Shown: positions 52,586 through 61,116, counted from the first letter of the stretch. The stretch: DNA of 64,000 nt from CAVTWY01 sp963738575 (GCA_963738575.1 CAVTWY010000001.1:1-64000); one strand, 5' to 3'. The notes: generated by a model from the sequence alone, not told the origin. Numbers and translations are program-made.

Positions 52586-53428
52586 CTAGGGATTTGAAGC
52601 AAGTAGGGACAAGAAGCCTGCGGTGGCACTTCGCGTGGCGGGAAGGTTGAGAAGTGTGTGCGGCGCGTTCGGCACTAGGAGGACGGACGCTCGACTGCTC
52701 GCTTTGAGCGCCGCGCCGCAGTGGCCTTGGGCCTCCGCATTGCCTAGCCAGGCGTTGGACTTGGAAAAGAAGGGGTCGGACGCGCTGATGACATTGAGCA
52801 CGGGCTTGTTGGGCTCAAAATTGTTGCGCGGCTCCACAACGAAGTAGTTCGTCTCGCAACTCCATGCATACAAGATGCGTGCAACGAATTCAGTGGTCGG
52901 GTAACGGGCGACGGGGATCGAGCCCTCGCTGGTGCCGGCGAGGATCAGGCTCTTGGCGTCGACCCAAGTCTGGCTCTTCAGTGCCGCGAGTGTTGGCGCA
53001 ATCTCTGACGCTCTGAGTGCGTGAATCCTTTCGTAGGATTCCTTGTCTATCGGTGACTTGTAGGTCACACGCCCCGTCAGCGCGAACGAGTTCGGTGCGA
53101 TGCTGGCGTAACCAAGGCCAGCGAGCCATTGCTGCCATTCGCCGATGGCTTTAAGCCCAAGGCCGGACGACCCATGAAGGAAAACGAGGACAGGGACTTG
53201 CTTTCCCGTGACCTTTGGGATGTCCTTGAACTTTCCACAAAATGGTGCATCACCCGTTGCTGCAGCAGGAAGGCAGACGTCGGCCTGTTGCACCGCTGCC
53301 GTCAGCGAGTCTTTGGTGTGAGCCCATGCGTCTCCTTTGACTTCGCCGCTCGGTACCGTCGGCTGTGCGGCGGCACTCGCGCTGGCGATGGTGAGGACTG
53401 CCGCAATGATTGGGATGTAGAGAGACAT
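52586..53428 (-). CDS. exported dienelactone hydrolase-like alpha/beta hydrolase
   Basis: 280 residues from the ATG at 53428; an earlier in-frame ATG would precede the signal peptide by 34 residues. Signal MSLYIPIIAAVLTIASASAAAQP, then VPVLVFLHGSSGLGLKAIGEWQQWLAGLGYASIAPNSFAL, the elbow LILAGTSEGSIPVARY (Ser), VISASDPFFSKSNAWLG (Asp) and LVPNAPHTLLNLPA (His). It is probably a periplasmic esterase. Three Cys (VCLPAA, FCGKF, SCETN) may form disulfides, which fits export. Confidence 0.8.
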   Translation of the reverse strand: MSLYIPIIAAVLTIASASAAAQPTVPSGEVKGDAWAHTKDSLTAAVQQADVCLPAAATGDAPFCGKFKDIPKVTGKQVPVLVFLHGSSGLGLKAIGEWQQWLAGLGYASIAPNSFALTGRVTYKSPIDKESYERIHALRASEIAPTLAALKSQTWVDAKSLILAGTSEGSIPVARYPTTEFVARILYAWSCETNYFVVEPRNNFEPNKPVLNVISASDPFFSKSNAWLGNAEAQGHCGAALKASSRASVLLVPNAPHTLLNLPATRSATAGFLSLLASNP

Positions 53429-53493
53429 GAATTCAGGCCTTTGCGTGTGGGGTGGGAAGTGGGAAGTGTGACGCGTCAAAGCCGTAAGGTTCG

Positions 53494-53610
53494 TGCTAAG
53501 TGGGCGACAACGGCGTGGCGCCAAGCCCAAGATGGCGAAGATGTACCGCGCATCTCAGCTCGGGCCAACGTGGCCTGCCGTAGCGAGTACCGTTGAGGGA
53601 CAGGTTAGGC
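53494..53610 (-). repeat. attC-like site after the VOC gene
   Basis: On the minus strand GCCTAAC (53610-53604), a perfect integron R'' box, contains the VOC stop codon. A paired CAACGG/CCGTTG (53595-53590 and 53513-53508 in reverse) lies inside, and a degenerate R' (CTTAGCA) closes the site about 117 bases later. Imperfect outer arms lower confidence. Confidence 0.4.
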
Positions 53611-53973
53611 ATCGGTGTTCTCATGAAACGTGATGAGGTTTCCGTCTGAGTCGAGAACCCCGAACTCTAGTGTTCCCCAGGGTTTGCGCTCCAGTGATGC
53701 ATTGGGGTGCACGATGCCTTCTGCTCTGCAGCGTTGGTACAGGGCTTGGACACCGGACACTTGAACTCGGCAGCTGGTTGCTTCCGCGATCGCCTTGTCA
53801 TTGCATGCCCAGAAGTGAATGGAGACTCGGCCTCGGTTGACGATGCCATAGACACCTTGTTCGACATGAAGCCGCCTGAAGCCGAGCTTGGACTCGAAAA
53901 AATCGACCGTTCTCTCAATGTTGAGCGATGCCAGCACTGGCGTGGTGGAGAGGAATTCTGTTTCGGTGTGCAC
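53605..53973 (-). CDS. VOC superfamily (glyoxalase/bleomycin resistance) protein
   Basis: 122 residues, one vicinal oxygen chelate domain: TTPVLASLNIERTVDFFESKLGFRRLHVEQGVYGIVNRGRVSIHFWACNDKAI, then GVQALYQRCRAEGIVHPNASLERKPWGTLEFGVLDSDGNLITFHE with the late Glu ligand. Homologues sequester bleomycin-type drugs or act on thiol adducts. Its stop overlaps an attC-like R'' and another such site lies 28 bases before its start, as expected for an integron cassette gene. Confidence 0.88.
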   Translation of the reverse strand: MHTETEFLSTTPVLASLNIERTVDFFESKLGFRRLHVEQGVYGIVNRGRVSIHFWACNDKAIAEATSCRVQVSGVQALYQRCRAEGIVHPNASLERKPWGTLEFGVLDSDGNLITFHENTDA

Positions 53974-54000
53974 GGATGGTTCCTATAAAACAAAACGTGG

Positions 54001-54051
54001 AGCTAACTTGACGCCCTGCCGCTACCGCTCCGGTTGAGCGTAGAGCTAGAC
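54001..54051 (-). repeat. attC-like site after the HD-domain gene
   Basis: On the minus strand GTCTAGC (54051-54045) holds the HD gene's TAG stop, and GTTAGCT (54007-54001) forms the other end. The arms CTCTACGCTC and GGGCGTCAAG pair imperfectly around a GC-rich centre. Size (51 bases) and placement fit a short attC. Confidence 0.45.
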
Positions 54052-54477
54052 CGCATTTGTGGCTAAGAGTAACGCACGAACGGCCTTGTACTCTTCGAGG
54101 CGCGCTCGATCCTTCTCGGTTGGATCTGGGATGCGACTGAGATCCATGTTCTCTGAGTTATCCGCAAGTTTGACGGCTTGAGCGATGTTGTTCCTTGCTG
54201 CGCGGGCAGCGGCTTGAAGTCTTCCTTCTCCTGGCCGCTTTGTCAGTGCTTCGACTGCTTCTATGACCTGCTGGCTGAACCCCTCGCGTGCGAGGTCATC
54301 AAGGGTAGTGTCCGTGTCCTCGACGACATCGTGTAGCACCGCGGCAATTCTCTCTTCGCAACTTTCGACCCTGAGCATGACCCGGAGCGGATGAAGAATG
54401 TACGGTTCTCCTGCCTTGTCGAATTGACCTGCATGCGCGCGAGCTGCAAGTTGGATAGCGCGTTCGATGGTCGACAT
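54046..54477 (-). CDS. HD-domain phosphohydrolase, RelA/SpoT hydrolase-like
   Basis: 143 residues: IQLAARAHAGQFDKAGEPYILHPLRVMLRV, AAVLHDVVEDTDTTLDDL (HD pair at about 48-49, then the ED), ALTKRPGEG and NIAQAVKLADNSENMDLSRI (terminal Asp). This matches small (p)ppGpp hydrolase-like HD proteins without a synthetase. It may remove alarmones or another pyrophosphate nucleotide. Stop codon lies in an attC-like R'' box, so it may be a mobile cassette gene. Confidence 0.85.
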   Translation of the reverse strand: MSTIERAIQLAARAHAGQFDKAGEPYILHPLRVMLRVESCEERIAAVLHDVVEDTDTTLDDLAREGFSQQVIEAVEALTKRPGEGRLQAAARAARNNIAQAVKLADNSENMDLSRIPDPTEKDRARLEEYKAVRALLLATNAV

Positions 54478-54698
54478 GGCGGTGCGTATGGGCTATGCGG
54501 ACTTACGTTGGAAGTGACTGGCGCACAACAGCGCAGCAAAGCCGACGCAGCAGCCCACTGCCTCGACGCGGTTGTGTGTCCGGTTGACTGATAGGAGTCG
54601 TTGTGCCGGCCGGAACGCAACGCGCGCCTTGCTTGACGTTGACTTCTTTACTTTCCATGTGATAGTTGTTTCTCGAATTGTCACTTTAGGAGCAAGAC

Positions 54699-54997
54699 AT
54701 GCTTACAGAGGAAGGGGTCACGGCCCTGGTACAGAGGGCGCTGGATCCAGAAGTTTTGGCGATTTTCCGGAAGGCTGGCACCGAAGATTACGGCGCAATC
54801 TTCTGGGCGACGTTCTCCGACGATGATGGGGATCCCGCATTGTCTATCGAGCGTATCGCCAAGATGCATCGCGTGTTCTGCCACTGCTTGTCGCAGACGA
54901 TCTTCTCCAAGGCCTTCAAGATGCTCGCAACGCGAATCGGCACAAGGTGCTTTGGGGCATTGATGACGTGACAGCGCGGAGTGAACGCGAATCCTAA
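54699..54997 (+). CDS. unknown cassette-like protein, one-base frameshift
   Basis: The ATG at 54699 has AGGAG seven bases upstream. The first frame gives EEGVTALVQRALDPEVLAIFRKAGTEDYGAIFWATFSDDD through FSKAFK; read straight it stops at 54971 with an odd Cys-rich end. If one G is restored at about 54920 the frame gives DARNANRHKVLWGIDDVTARSERES and stops with TAA at 54995-54997, which lies inside the attC-like R'' TCCTAAC. Both the better residue mix and the stop placement favour the mended reading of about 99 residues. Family not recognised. Confidence 0.6.
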
Positions 54998-55093
54998 CGT
55001 CGGAGATAAGCGGCAAGCAACGGCAGTAGCGTCGCGTCCGCAACGAACAGCTTTGGCCCGCCGTTGTTTGTCCGATTGATTAACCTGTTAGCT
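54992..55093 (+). repeat. attC-like site after the unknown cassette gene
   Basis: TCCTAAC (54992-54998) and GTTAGCT (55087-55093) bound 102 bases with an imperfect inverted repeat inside: perfect core CAACGGC (55018-55024) against GCCGTTG (55060-55066), and outward of it GTCGGAGATAAGCGGCAAG pairs partly with TTTGTCCGATTGATTAAC. This is the architecture of an integron attC with R'', L'', L' and R'. It is the best of the three sites. Confidence 0.55.
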
Positions 55094-55142
55094 TTCATTT
55101 GCGCACATGAACAAGGGTTGCACTAGCATGTTTTCACCGATT

Positions 55143-55186
55143 GTCAAAAAGCGTTGCGCGCGTGGCTCTGCGCAACGCTTTTTGAC
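55143..55186. terminator. 17-bp perfect inverted repeat, probable strong terminator
   Basis: GTCAAAAAGCGTTGCGC (55143-55159) and its exact reverse complement (55170-55186) flank a 10-base loop. A and T tracts inside the stem and TTTTT after it on the plus strand give a bidirectional intrinsic terminator. It could also be an inverted repeat left by a mobile element, but no partner copy was seen. Confidence 0.65.
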
Positions 55187-55239
55187 TTTTTGGGTTTCGC
55201 ACCCACAATTTTTGCATGATTGATCTTCTTGAGGACAGC

Positions 55240-55458
55240 ATGCTTAAAAACGCAATTGAGGCAGCTGCTGCTGTTCTCACGCTTCTCGCCGCTCGGCCTT
55301 CCTTGTTGAAGCACTTCAAGCACGAGAGTTCGCGACTGCTGGCACTCGCTATGTGTCTAGTCGCAGCTCTATTTTCCGTAGCAATACTGGCTGTCGCGTC
55401 GGCGCTTCCGCGAATTCAAGGGCAGTTGTTGGAGGCGATAGTCAAGTTGATTCGATGA
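55240..55458 (+). CDS. small membrane protein of unknown function
   Basis: 72 residues from the ATG at 55240, which has GAGGA six bases upstream; an ATG eight codons earlier has no SD. There are two hydrophobic segments: AIEAAAAVLTLLAA and SRLLALAMCLVAALFSVAILAVASAL, with a basic loop (LLKHFKHESSR) between, so it is likely anchored in the inner membrane. AGCTAAC (55460-55466) right after its stop resembles the R'' boxes of the neighbouring sites. Confidence 0.6.
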   Translation: MLKNAIEAAAAVLTLLAARPSLLKHFKHESSRLLALAMCLVAALFSVAILAVASALPRIQGQLLEAIVKLIR

Positions 55459-55604
55459 AAGCTAACGTGATGTAGATCTCAACGCCAAAAGTCTACACGC
55501 AGCCAACTCTATCGATGGGTACCCAACAATTGCGAAAGGCAGGCCTCCATTGGCAGCATTTTCTGGACAACCTCGCCCCCTACACAACCCAAACTCACCA
55601 CGCC

Positions 55605-56765
55605 TCAACACCCAACCGCAGCCGGATGCAAAACCCCCAGCACCCGTGGCCCCAGGGCGCCAGTGACGCCCGCCACATTACCCGGTAGGCGTTGCGTGAA
55701 CCTAGCGGCCAGCCAAGCAAAGGCAACCGCTTCAACTTGATCCACAGCAATGCCGTAATGCTCGCTGGTGCGCACGGTCAGCCCTGGCGCCAAGCGGCTG
55801 AGGCGGGCCAACAGGCCGGTATTGCGAGCGCCGCCACCACACACGATAAGTTCTTGCATGCCTTGCGCGTGAGCCTGCAGCGCTTGCACCACCGACGTGG
55901 CCGTCAGTTCGCTCAGCGTGGCTTGCACGTCGGCTGCTTCAACGGGGTGTGACAGGGTTGCCAGCGCTGCATCAAGCCAAGCGGCGTTAAAGGTGTCGCG
56001 GCCGGTGCTTTTGGGGGGCAGACGCGCAAAGTATGGCTCGGCCAGCAAGCGCTGCAGCAAAGGCTGGTTGACGCGGCCCGACTGGGCCCATTGGCCGCCC
56101 GCGTCAAACGGTTGGCCGCGGTGGCGGGTGCACCAGCTGTCCAGCAGGGCGCCACCGGGGCCCGTGTCAAAACCCGTCACGTCTCCGGCGCCGAGCGCCG
56201 CGTCACGCGCAGGGTGCAACACGCTGATGTTGGCCATGCCGCCCAGGTTGAGCACGGCGCGTGTGCTGGTGTTGTGCCCAAAGGCAGCCGCGTGAAACGC
56301 CGGCACCAGCGGCGCGCCCTGGCCGCCAGCGGCCACGTCACGGCTTCGAAAGTCGCACACTACATCGATGCCACAAAGCTCGGCCAGTAAGGCGCCGTTG
56401 AGCAATTGAACGGTGTACCCCGTGCCGTCGTGTTCACTTGGTGCGTGGCGCACCGTTTGGCCGTGGGCACCCACGGCGGTGATGGCCGCGGGGGTGGTGG
56501 CAGTTTGTGCCAGCAGATCAGCAACCACCTTGGCATAGGCTTTCGCCACACCGTTGGCAGCCAAGGCGGCACGGTGGATCTCATTGGGCCCGGGCTGTTG
56601 CAGCGCCAGCAGCTCGGCGCGCAACAGGGGCTCAAAAGGGTGATGCACGTGCGCCAAGGTGCGCATGGCGATTGCCGGCGTTTGCGTTTGATCATCAAAA
56701 GCCACCAACACGCCGTCCACCCCGTCAAGCGAGGTGCCCGACATCAAGCCCACAAACTGCTGCAT
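55605..56765 (-). CDS. anmK: anhydro-N-acetylmuramic acid kinase
   Basis: 386 residues from the ATG at 56765 (QFVGLMSGTSLDGVDGVLVAFD, the ATP-site signature). Other family motifs are GAHGQTVRHAP near 105, DVVCDFRSRDVAAGGQGAPLVPAFHA near 140, NLGGMANISVL and GFDTGPGGALLD near 185-205, and IVCGGGARNTGLLARL near 300. It phosphorylates anhMurNAc during wall recycling. It follows the M23 peptidase gene by 25 bases on the same strand, so the two wall genes are likely cotranscribed. Confidence 0.94.
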   Translation of the reverse strand: MQQFVGLMSGTSLDGVDGVLVAFDDQTQTPAIAMRTLAHVHHPFEPLLRAELLALQQPGPNEIHRAALAANGVAKAYAKVVADLLAQTATTPAAITAVGAHGQTVRHAPSEHDGTGYTVQLLNGALLAELCGIDVVCDFRSRDVAAGGQGAPLVPAFHAAAFGHNTSTRAVLNLGGMANISVLHPARDAALGAGDVTGFDTGPGGALLDSWCTRHRGQPFDAGGQWAQSGRVNQPLLQRLLAEPYFARLPPKSTGRDTFNAAWLDAALATLSHPVEAADVQATLSELTATSVVQALQAHAQGMQELIVCGGGARNTGLLARLSRLAPGLTVRTSEHYGIAVDQVEAVAFAWLAARFTQRLPGNVAGVTGALGPRVLGVLHPAAVGC

Positions 56766-56790
56766 GGGTGGGTGTTGGTTGGCTCGCGGC

Positions 56791-58206
56791 TCAGTCACCA
56801 CGGCCCAGCGCACCCAGGGTGGCCTGGGCCATCTGGAGCTGGTGCGTGAGGGCCGCTACTTGCGCTTGAAACTCGGCCTTGGCGTGGGCGGGCAGCGGAA
56901 TGGATTCCGATGTTCGGGCCACCACCTGCGGGTCTTTGTGGGCGCCGTTGTCGCGAACTTCGAAGTGCAGGTGCGGGCCTGTGGCCCAACCCGTGGCACC
57001 CACGGCGCCGATGCGCTGACCTTGCTGCAACCCTTGGCCTACCTTCACGTCGATGCGGCTCAGGTGCGCGTAGAGGGTGGTTCGTTGTTGGTTGTGTTTG
57101 ACGATCACCACCTTGCCGTAGCCGCCTTTTTGCCCGGCAAATTCAACCACGCCGTCGCCCACCGTGCGCGCGGGGGTGCCGGTGGGCGCGGCGTAGTCAG
57201 TGCCCAGGTGTTGGCGCCACGATTTGAGGATGGGGTGAAAGCGCATGGAAAAGCCCGACGTCACGCGCGAAAACTCCAGTGGGCTGGACAAGAAAGCGCG
57301 GCGGCGGCTTTGGCCGGTGAAGTCGTAGTACGCACCGCTGGCGCGGGTGGTTTGAAACCACGCTGCCGCATGCTTTTGCCCTTTGTTCACAAACTCGGTG
57401 GCCAGCACCCGGCCACTGCCGTCGTTCCACGGAACGGGCTCGCCGTCGGCCAGCAGGGTTTGATAGACCACTCGAAACGTGTCGCCGCGGCGCAGCTCGC
57501 GGTGAAAGTCGATGTCGGCCGAAAAAATCTCGGCCACCTGGATGGCAATGGCGTCGGGCACGCCGGCAGCGTCGGTGGCTTCAAACAATGACGAACGGAT
57601 GCTGCCGCTGCCAAAACCGATGGCGGCGGCCAGTGGCACCACCTCGGCCAAGCTTTGCCAGCCCTGCGGCGACGGCGTGACCTTGACGCGTGTGAAGTGG
57701 GTGGAGAACTGCTCGCTGTCTTTGGCGGGCAGCCTGGTGATCAGTTCTTGCAAGCGCCCATCAGCATGGATGCGGGCTTGCACGCGTTTGCCTGCGCGCC
57801 CTTCAAGCAAGCGCCGAACATGCACGTTTTGACGCGCAAAGTTCAAGGCCTCGGGGTCTTCAATGCCCAAGCGTTTGAAGACGGCTGCCATCGAGTCACT
57901 CGATCGCGTGTCGGTGTGGCGGTACCAGGGCGCCTCGTGCAGCGACAAGGCATCGCGCTGCGCCACCAGGTCGGGCATCGGCACACTTTCAACCACCACC
58001 GATTTCGGGAGTTGGGCGGCGTCGGGTGCCATGGGGGCGATGCCGAAGGCGGTGACGGCAAACGTGGTGAGCACCACCACCAAGCCACCGGCGAGGCTCC
58101 GGGGGGGGCGGCGCAGCACAGCGGTGGCGCGTTGCATCAGGGCGTCGGCGTGCAGCAGGCGTTGGCCTGCAGGCGTGTCATCGGCGCGAGTTTTGGCGGC
58201 ATGCAT
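56791..58206 (-). CDS. M23 family metallopeptidase (cell wall endopeptidase)
   Basis: About 471 residues. One N-terminal membrane segment (GLVVVLTTFAVTAFGIAPMA, about 40-60) anchors it, then a helical middle domain, then the LytM/M23 zinc domain: RFHPILKSWRQHLGTDYAAPTGTPARTVGDGVVEFAGQKGGYGKVVIVKH (HxxxD ligands) and GWATGPHLHFEVRDNG (HxH). It cuts cross-links in peptidoglycan to allow growth. Two adjacent ATGs (58209, 58206) could start it. Divergent from tyrS, the usual Burkholderiales order. Confidence 0.92.
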   Translation of the reverse strand: MHAAKTRADDTPAGQRLLHADALMQRATAVLRRPPRSLAGGLVVVLTTFAVTAFGIAPMAPDAAQLPKSVVVESVPMPDLVAQRDALSLHEAPWYRHTDTRSSDSMAAVFKRLGIEDPEALNFARQNVHVRRLLEGRAGKRVQARIHADGRLQELITRLPAKDSEQFSTHFTRVKVTPSPQGWQSLAEVVPLAAAIGFGSGSIRSSLFEATDAAGVPDAIAIQVAEIFSADIDFHRELRRGDTFRVVYQTLLADGEPVPWNDGSGRVLATEFVNKGQKHAAAWFQTTRASGAYYDFTGQSRRRAFLSSPLEFSRVTSGFSMRFHPILKSWRQHLGTDYAAPTGTPARTVGDGVVEFAGQKGGYGKVVIVKHNQQRTTLYAHLSRIDVKVGQGLQQGQRIGAVGATGWATGPHLHFEVRDNGAHKDPQVVARTSESIPLPAHAKAEFQAQVAALTHQLQMAQATLGALGRGD

Positions 58207-58464
58207 CATCGGAAAACCTGTCGGCAAGATCGTTCAAATTCGACCGCCCTTGATTTCAATGCGAGAGAAACCCAAGGTTGGCTCTTAAAATTGCGTTGGC
58301 GACTACCGGTTGGTGCAAGCCCATCGGCTTGCCAACCAGTTTCACCACACCCAAGCGAGCGATCGTCCGCAGACTTATCCGTTTGACTGCTGGCCGCGAG
58401 ATGCAATTGTAACGAGCGCTGCGGCCGACGGGGCGTGCAGGGTTGCCCGGGCTTCCACTAAAAA

Positions 58465-59736
58465 ATGTCAGCAAACGTGAACGCATCCACCCCAAGCCCT
58501 GTTGCGCCAACCGCAGCCGGTAGCCGTTACCCCGTAACCGATCGTGTGCGCGAGGCCATGGCCATCTCGTTGCGCGGGGCAGAAGAGCTCTTGCCCGAGC
58601 GCGAGTGGTTGGCCAAGTTGGCCAAGTCCGAGGCCACCGGCATGCCCCTTCGCATCAAGTTCGGCATGGACCCGACCGCGCCTGACTTGCATTTGGGGCA
58701 CACGGTGGTGTTTCGCAAAATGCGCGCGCTGCAAGACCTGGGGCATACCGTCATCCCCCTGATCGGTGACTTCACCACCACCATTGGCGACCCGTCTGGC
58801 CGCAACAGCACGCGCCCACCGCTGACGCGCGAGCAAATCGAGGCCAATGCCAAAACGTACTTTGAGCAGCTGCGTGGGGTGCTTGACCTTGACCGCGCCG
58901 AGGTTCGCTACAACAGCGAGTGGAGCGACCCCCTGGGTGCACGCGGCATGATCAAGCTCGCAGCGCAGTACACGGTGGCCCGCATGATGGAGCGCGACGA
59001 CTTTGCCAAGCGTTTTGCCGCCAACACCCCCATCAGCGTGCATGAGTTTTTGTACCCTTTGATGCAGGGCTACGACTCGGTGGCGCTGAAGAGCGACTTG
59101 GAGCTGGGTGGCACCGACCAAAAGTTCAACCTGTTGATGGGGCGCCACCTGCAGGCCGACGCGGGGCAAGAGCCTCAGTGCATCTTGACCATGCCGCTGC
59201 TGGAAGGTCTGGACGGCGTGGACAAGATGTCCAAGTCGAAGAACAACACCATTGGCATCACCGAAGACGCCAACACGATGTACGCCAAGGTGATGAGCAT
59301 CAGCGATGACTTGATGTGGCGCTGGTACCCCTTGTTGTCGCAGCAATCTGCGGTTCAAGTGCAGGCTTTGCAAGCGGGCATTGCCGCAGGGGCCAACCCA
59401 CGAGACGCCAAAGACCAGCTCGCACGGGAGGTGACGGCGCGATTTCACAGTGCTGCTGTGGCAGATCTCGCGGCACAAGACTTTGTGAACCGCAGCAAGG
59501 GTGGGGTGCCTGACGTGATCGATGCGGTGGATGTGCAGGGGGCACCGCTGGGCATTGGGGCGTTGCTGAAGGCGGCGCACTTGGCGCCCAGCACCAGCGA
59601 AGCGCTGCGCTTGGTGGAGCAAGGGGGCGTGCGCATCGACGGTGGCACGGTCAGTGACAAGGCGCTGAAACTGGCGGCTGGTACTTACGTGGTGCAAGTG
59701 GGCAAGCGCAAGTTTGCGCGCGTGACGCTGCGGTGA
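58465..59736 (+). CDS. tyrS: tyrosyl-tRNA synthetase
   Basis: 423 residues, class I aminoacyl-tRNA synthetase. The HIGH motif appears as HLGHT (76-80), the Tyr-binding region includes YNSEWSDPLG and MQGYDSVALKSDLELGGTDQKFNLLMGR, and KMSKS is intact (GVDKMSKSKNN, near 253). A C-terminal S4 RNA-binding domain (about 355-423: SEALRLVEQGGVRIDGGTVSDKALKL) is present. Joins Tyr to tRNA-Tyr. Followed by a CDF gene after 32 bases. Confidence 0.96.
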   Translation: MSANVNASTPSPVAPTAAGSRYPVTDRVREAMAISLRGAEELLPEREWLAKLAKSEATGMPLRIKFGMDPTAPDLHLGHTVVFRKMRALQDLGHTVIPLIGDFTTTIGDPSGRNSTRPPLTREQIEANAKTYFEQLRGVLDLDRAEVRYNSEWSDPLGARGMIKLAAQYTVARMMERDDFAKRFAANTPISVHEFLYPLMQGYDSVALKSDLELGGTDQKFNLLMGRHLQADAGQEPQCILTMPLLEGLDGVDKMSKSKNNTIGITEDANTMYAKVMSISDDLMWRWYPLLSQQSAVQVQALQAGIAAGANPRDAKDQLAREVTARFHSAAVADLAAQDFVNRSKGGVPDVIDAVDVQGAPLGIGALLKAAHLAPSTSEALRLVEQGGVRIDGGTVSDKALKLAAGTYVVQVGKRKFARVTLR

Positions 59737-59768
59737 CGCGAACACAGGCACGCTGAGCAGCCACGGCA

Positions 59769-60662
59769 ATGCAGGTCAGCTCATACCTCAAACTGTCCAT
59801 CGCCGTGGCGCTGGCCACCATCGCGCTCAAAACAGCGGCGTGGTGGTTGACTGATTCGGTGAGCCTGCTGTCGGACGCCATGGAATCGCTGGTGAACTTG
59901 GCCGGGGCCATGTTTGCGCTGTGGATGGTGATGGTGGCCGCTCGGCCTGCCGACGATGACCACCCCTACGGCCACCACAAGGCCGAGTACTTTTCGAGTG
60001 GCTTCGAGGGCATCCTGATCTTCATCGCCGCGTTGGCCATCATCTGGGCCGCCTCCCAGCGCCTGCTTGATCCCAAACCAGTGTCGCAATTGGGCTTGGG
60101 GCTGGCACTTAGCGTGGTGAGTTCGGTGCTCAACGGCGTGCTGGCGTGGGCCATGCTGCGCAAGGCCAAGTTTCATCGTTCGATGGCGCTTGAGGGGGAT
60201 GCACGACACCTCATCACCGACGTCTGGACGTCGATGGGCGTGGTGGTGGGCCTGTTGGCGGCCCAAGCCACCGGCTGGTGGTGGCTGGACCCGGTGCTGG
60301 CCATTGCGGTGGCGCTCAACGTGGCGCGCGAAGGTTATTCTTTGGTGCGTCGCTCGTCAGACGGCCTGATGGACATCGCGCTGGAGCCCGATGTCACCGA
60401 AAAAATCATGGCGGTGCTGGACGACTTTGCCCACCCCACCACGATTCGGTTTGACCACGTGTCAACGCGCCGCGCGGGGCAGCGGCGGTTTGTCGACTTG
60501 CACATGCACATGCCACCGTCTTGGACCTTGCAGCGCGCCGCGGCCGTGCGCACGTCTGTCGAGCAGGCGTTAATGAGTGCCGTGCCGGGGCTGCGCGCCA
60601 CCATTCAATTGTTGCCCTCGGACGTCGAGGCGCACTTTGGCGACGAGAAGGATTTGATTTGA
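59769..60662 (+). CDS. cation diffusion facilitator family metal transporter
   Basis: 297 residues, six membrane helices (about 5-200) and a cytoplasmic C-domain. CDF marks are DSVSLLSDAMESLVNLAGAMFALW (metal site Asp pair), DDDHPYGHHKAEYFSSGFEGILIF, EGDARHLITDVWTSMGVVVGLL (second metal site) and the C-terminal VDLHMHMPPSWTLQRA. It exports divalent metals such as Zn, Fe or Mn by proton exchange. Followed by dtd after 13 bases, so they share a transcript. Confidence 0.92.
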   Translation: MQVSSYLKLSIAVALATIALKTAAWWLTDSVSLLSDAMESLVNLAGAMFALWMVMVAARPADDDHPYGHHKAEYFSSGFEGILIFIAALAIIWAASQRLLDPKPVSQLGLGLALSVVSSVLNGVLAWAMLRKAKFHRSMALEGDARHLITDVWTSMGVVVGLLAAQATGWWWLDPVLAIAVALNVAREGYSLVRRSSDGLMDIALEPDVTEKIMAVLDDFAHPTTIRFDHVSTRRAGQRRFVDLHMHMPPSWTLQRAAAVRTSVEQALMSAVPGLRATIQLLPSDVEAHFGDEKDLI

Positions 60663-60675
60663 AACCGACGTTGAC

Positions 60676-61116
60676 ATGATCGGTGTCATCCAACGCGTCA
60701 GCGAGGCGTCGGTAGCGATCGATGGTCACGTGCATGGGCGCATCGCGCAAGGTTTGCTGGTGCTGGTGTGCGCCGAACCGTCCGACACCGAAGCCACCGC
60801 CGATGCCTTTGTCAACAAGGTGCTCAAGCTGCGGATCTTTGCCGATGCCGACGGCAAGATGAACGAGAGCGTGGTGGACGTGGGCGGAGGCTTGCTGCTT
60901 GTCAGTCAATTTACTTTGGCGGCCGACACGTCACGCGGCAATCGCCCCAGCTTTTTGGGGGCCGCGCCGCCGGCCGTGGGCCTGGCGTTGTTTAACGCGG
61001 TGGTGAACAGCGCCCGTGCCAAGCACCCTGTGGTGCAGTGCGGTGTTTTTGGTGCCGACATGCAGGTGGCGTTGGTCAACGATGGGCCTGTGACGGTTCC
61101 AATCACGGTGCGCTAG
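60676..61116 (+). CDS. dtd: D-aminoacyl-tRNA deacylase
   Basis: 146 residues. The two chirality-checking motifs are present: SQFTLAADTSRGNRPSF (near 77) and NDGPVTVPITV at the C-terminus (usual GPVT). VIQRVSEASVAIDGHVHGRIAQGLLVLVCAEPSD is the conserved start. It hydrolyses D-amino acids from tRNA. Groups with tyrS, consistent with TyrRS mischarging D-Tyr. Confidence 0.95.
   Translation: MIGVIQRVSEASVAIDGHVHGRIAQGLLVLVCAEPSDTEATADAFVNKVLKLRIFADADGKMNESVVDVGGGLLLVSQFTLAADTSRGNRPSFLGAAPPAVGLALFNAVVNSARAKHPVVQCGVFGADMQVALVNDGPVTVPITVR

Noticed and set aside
58468..59769. 433-residue minus-strand open frame across tyrS
   Set aside because: It is the antisense shadow of tyrS, rich in His and Gln with no recognisable domain.
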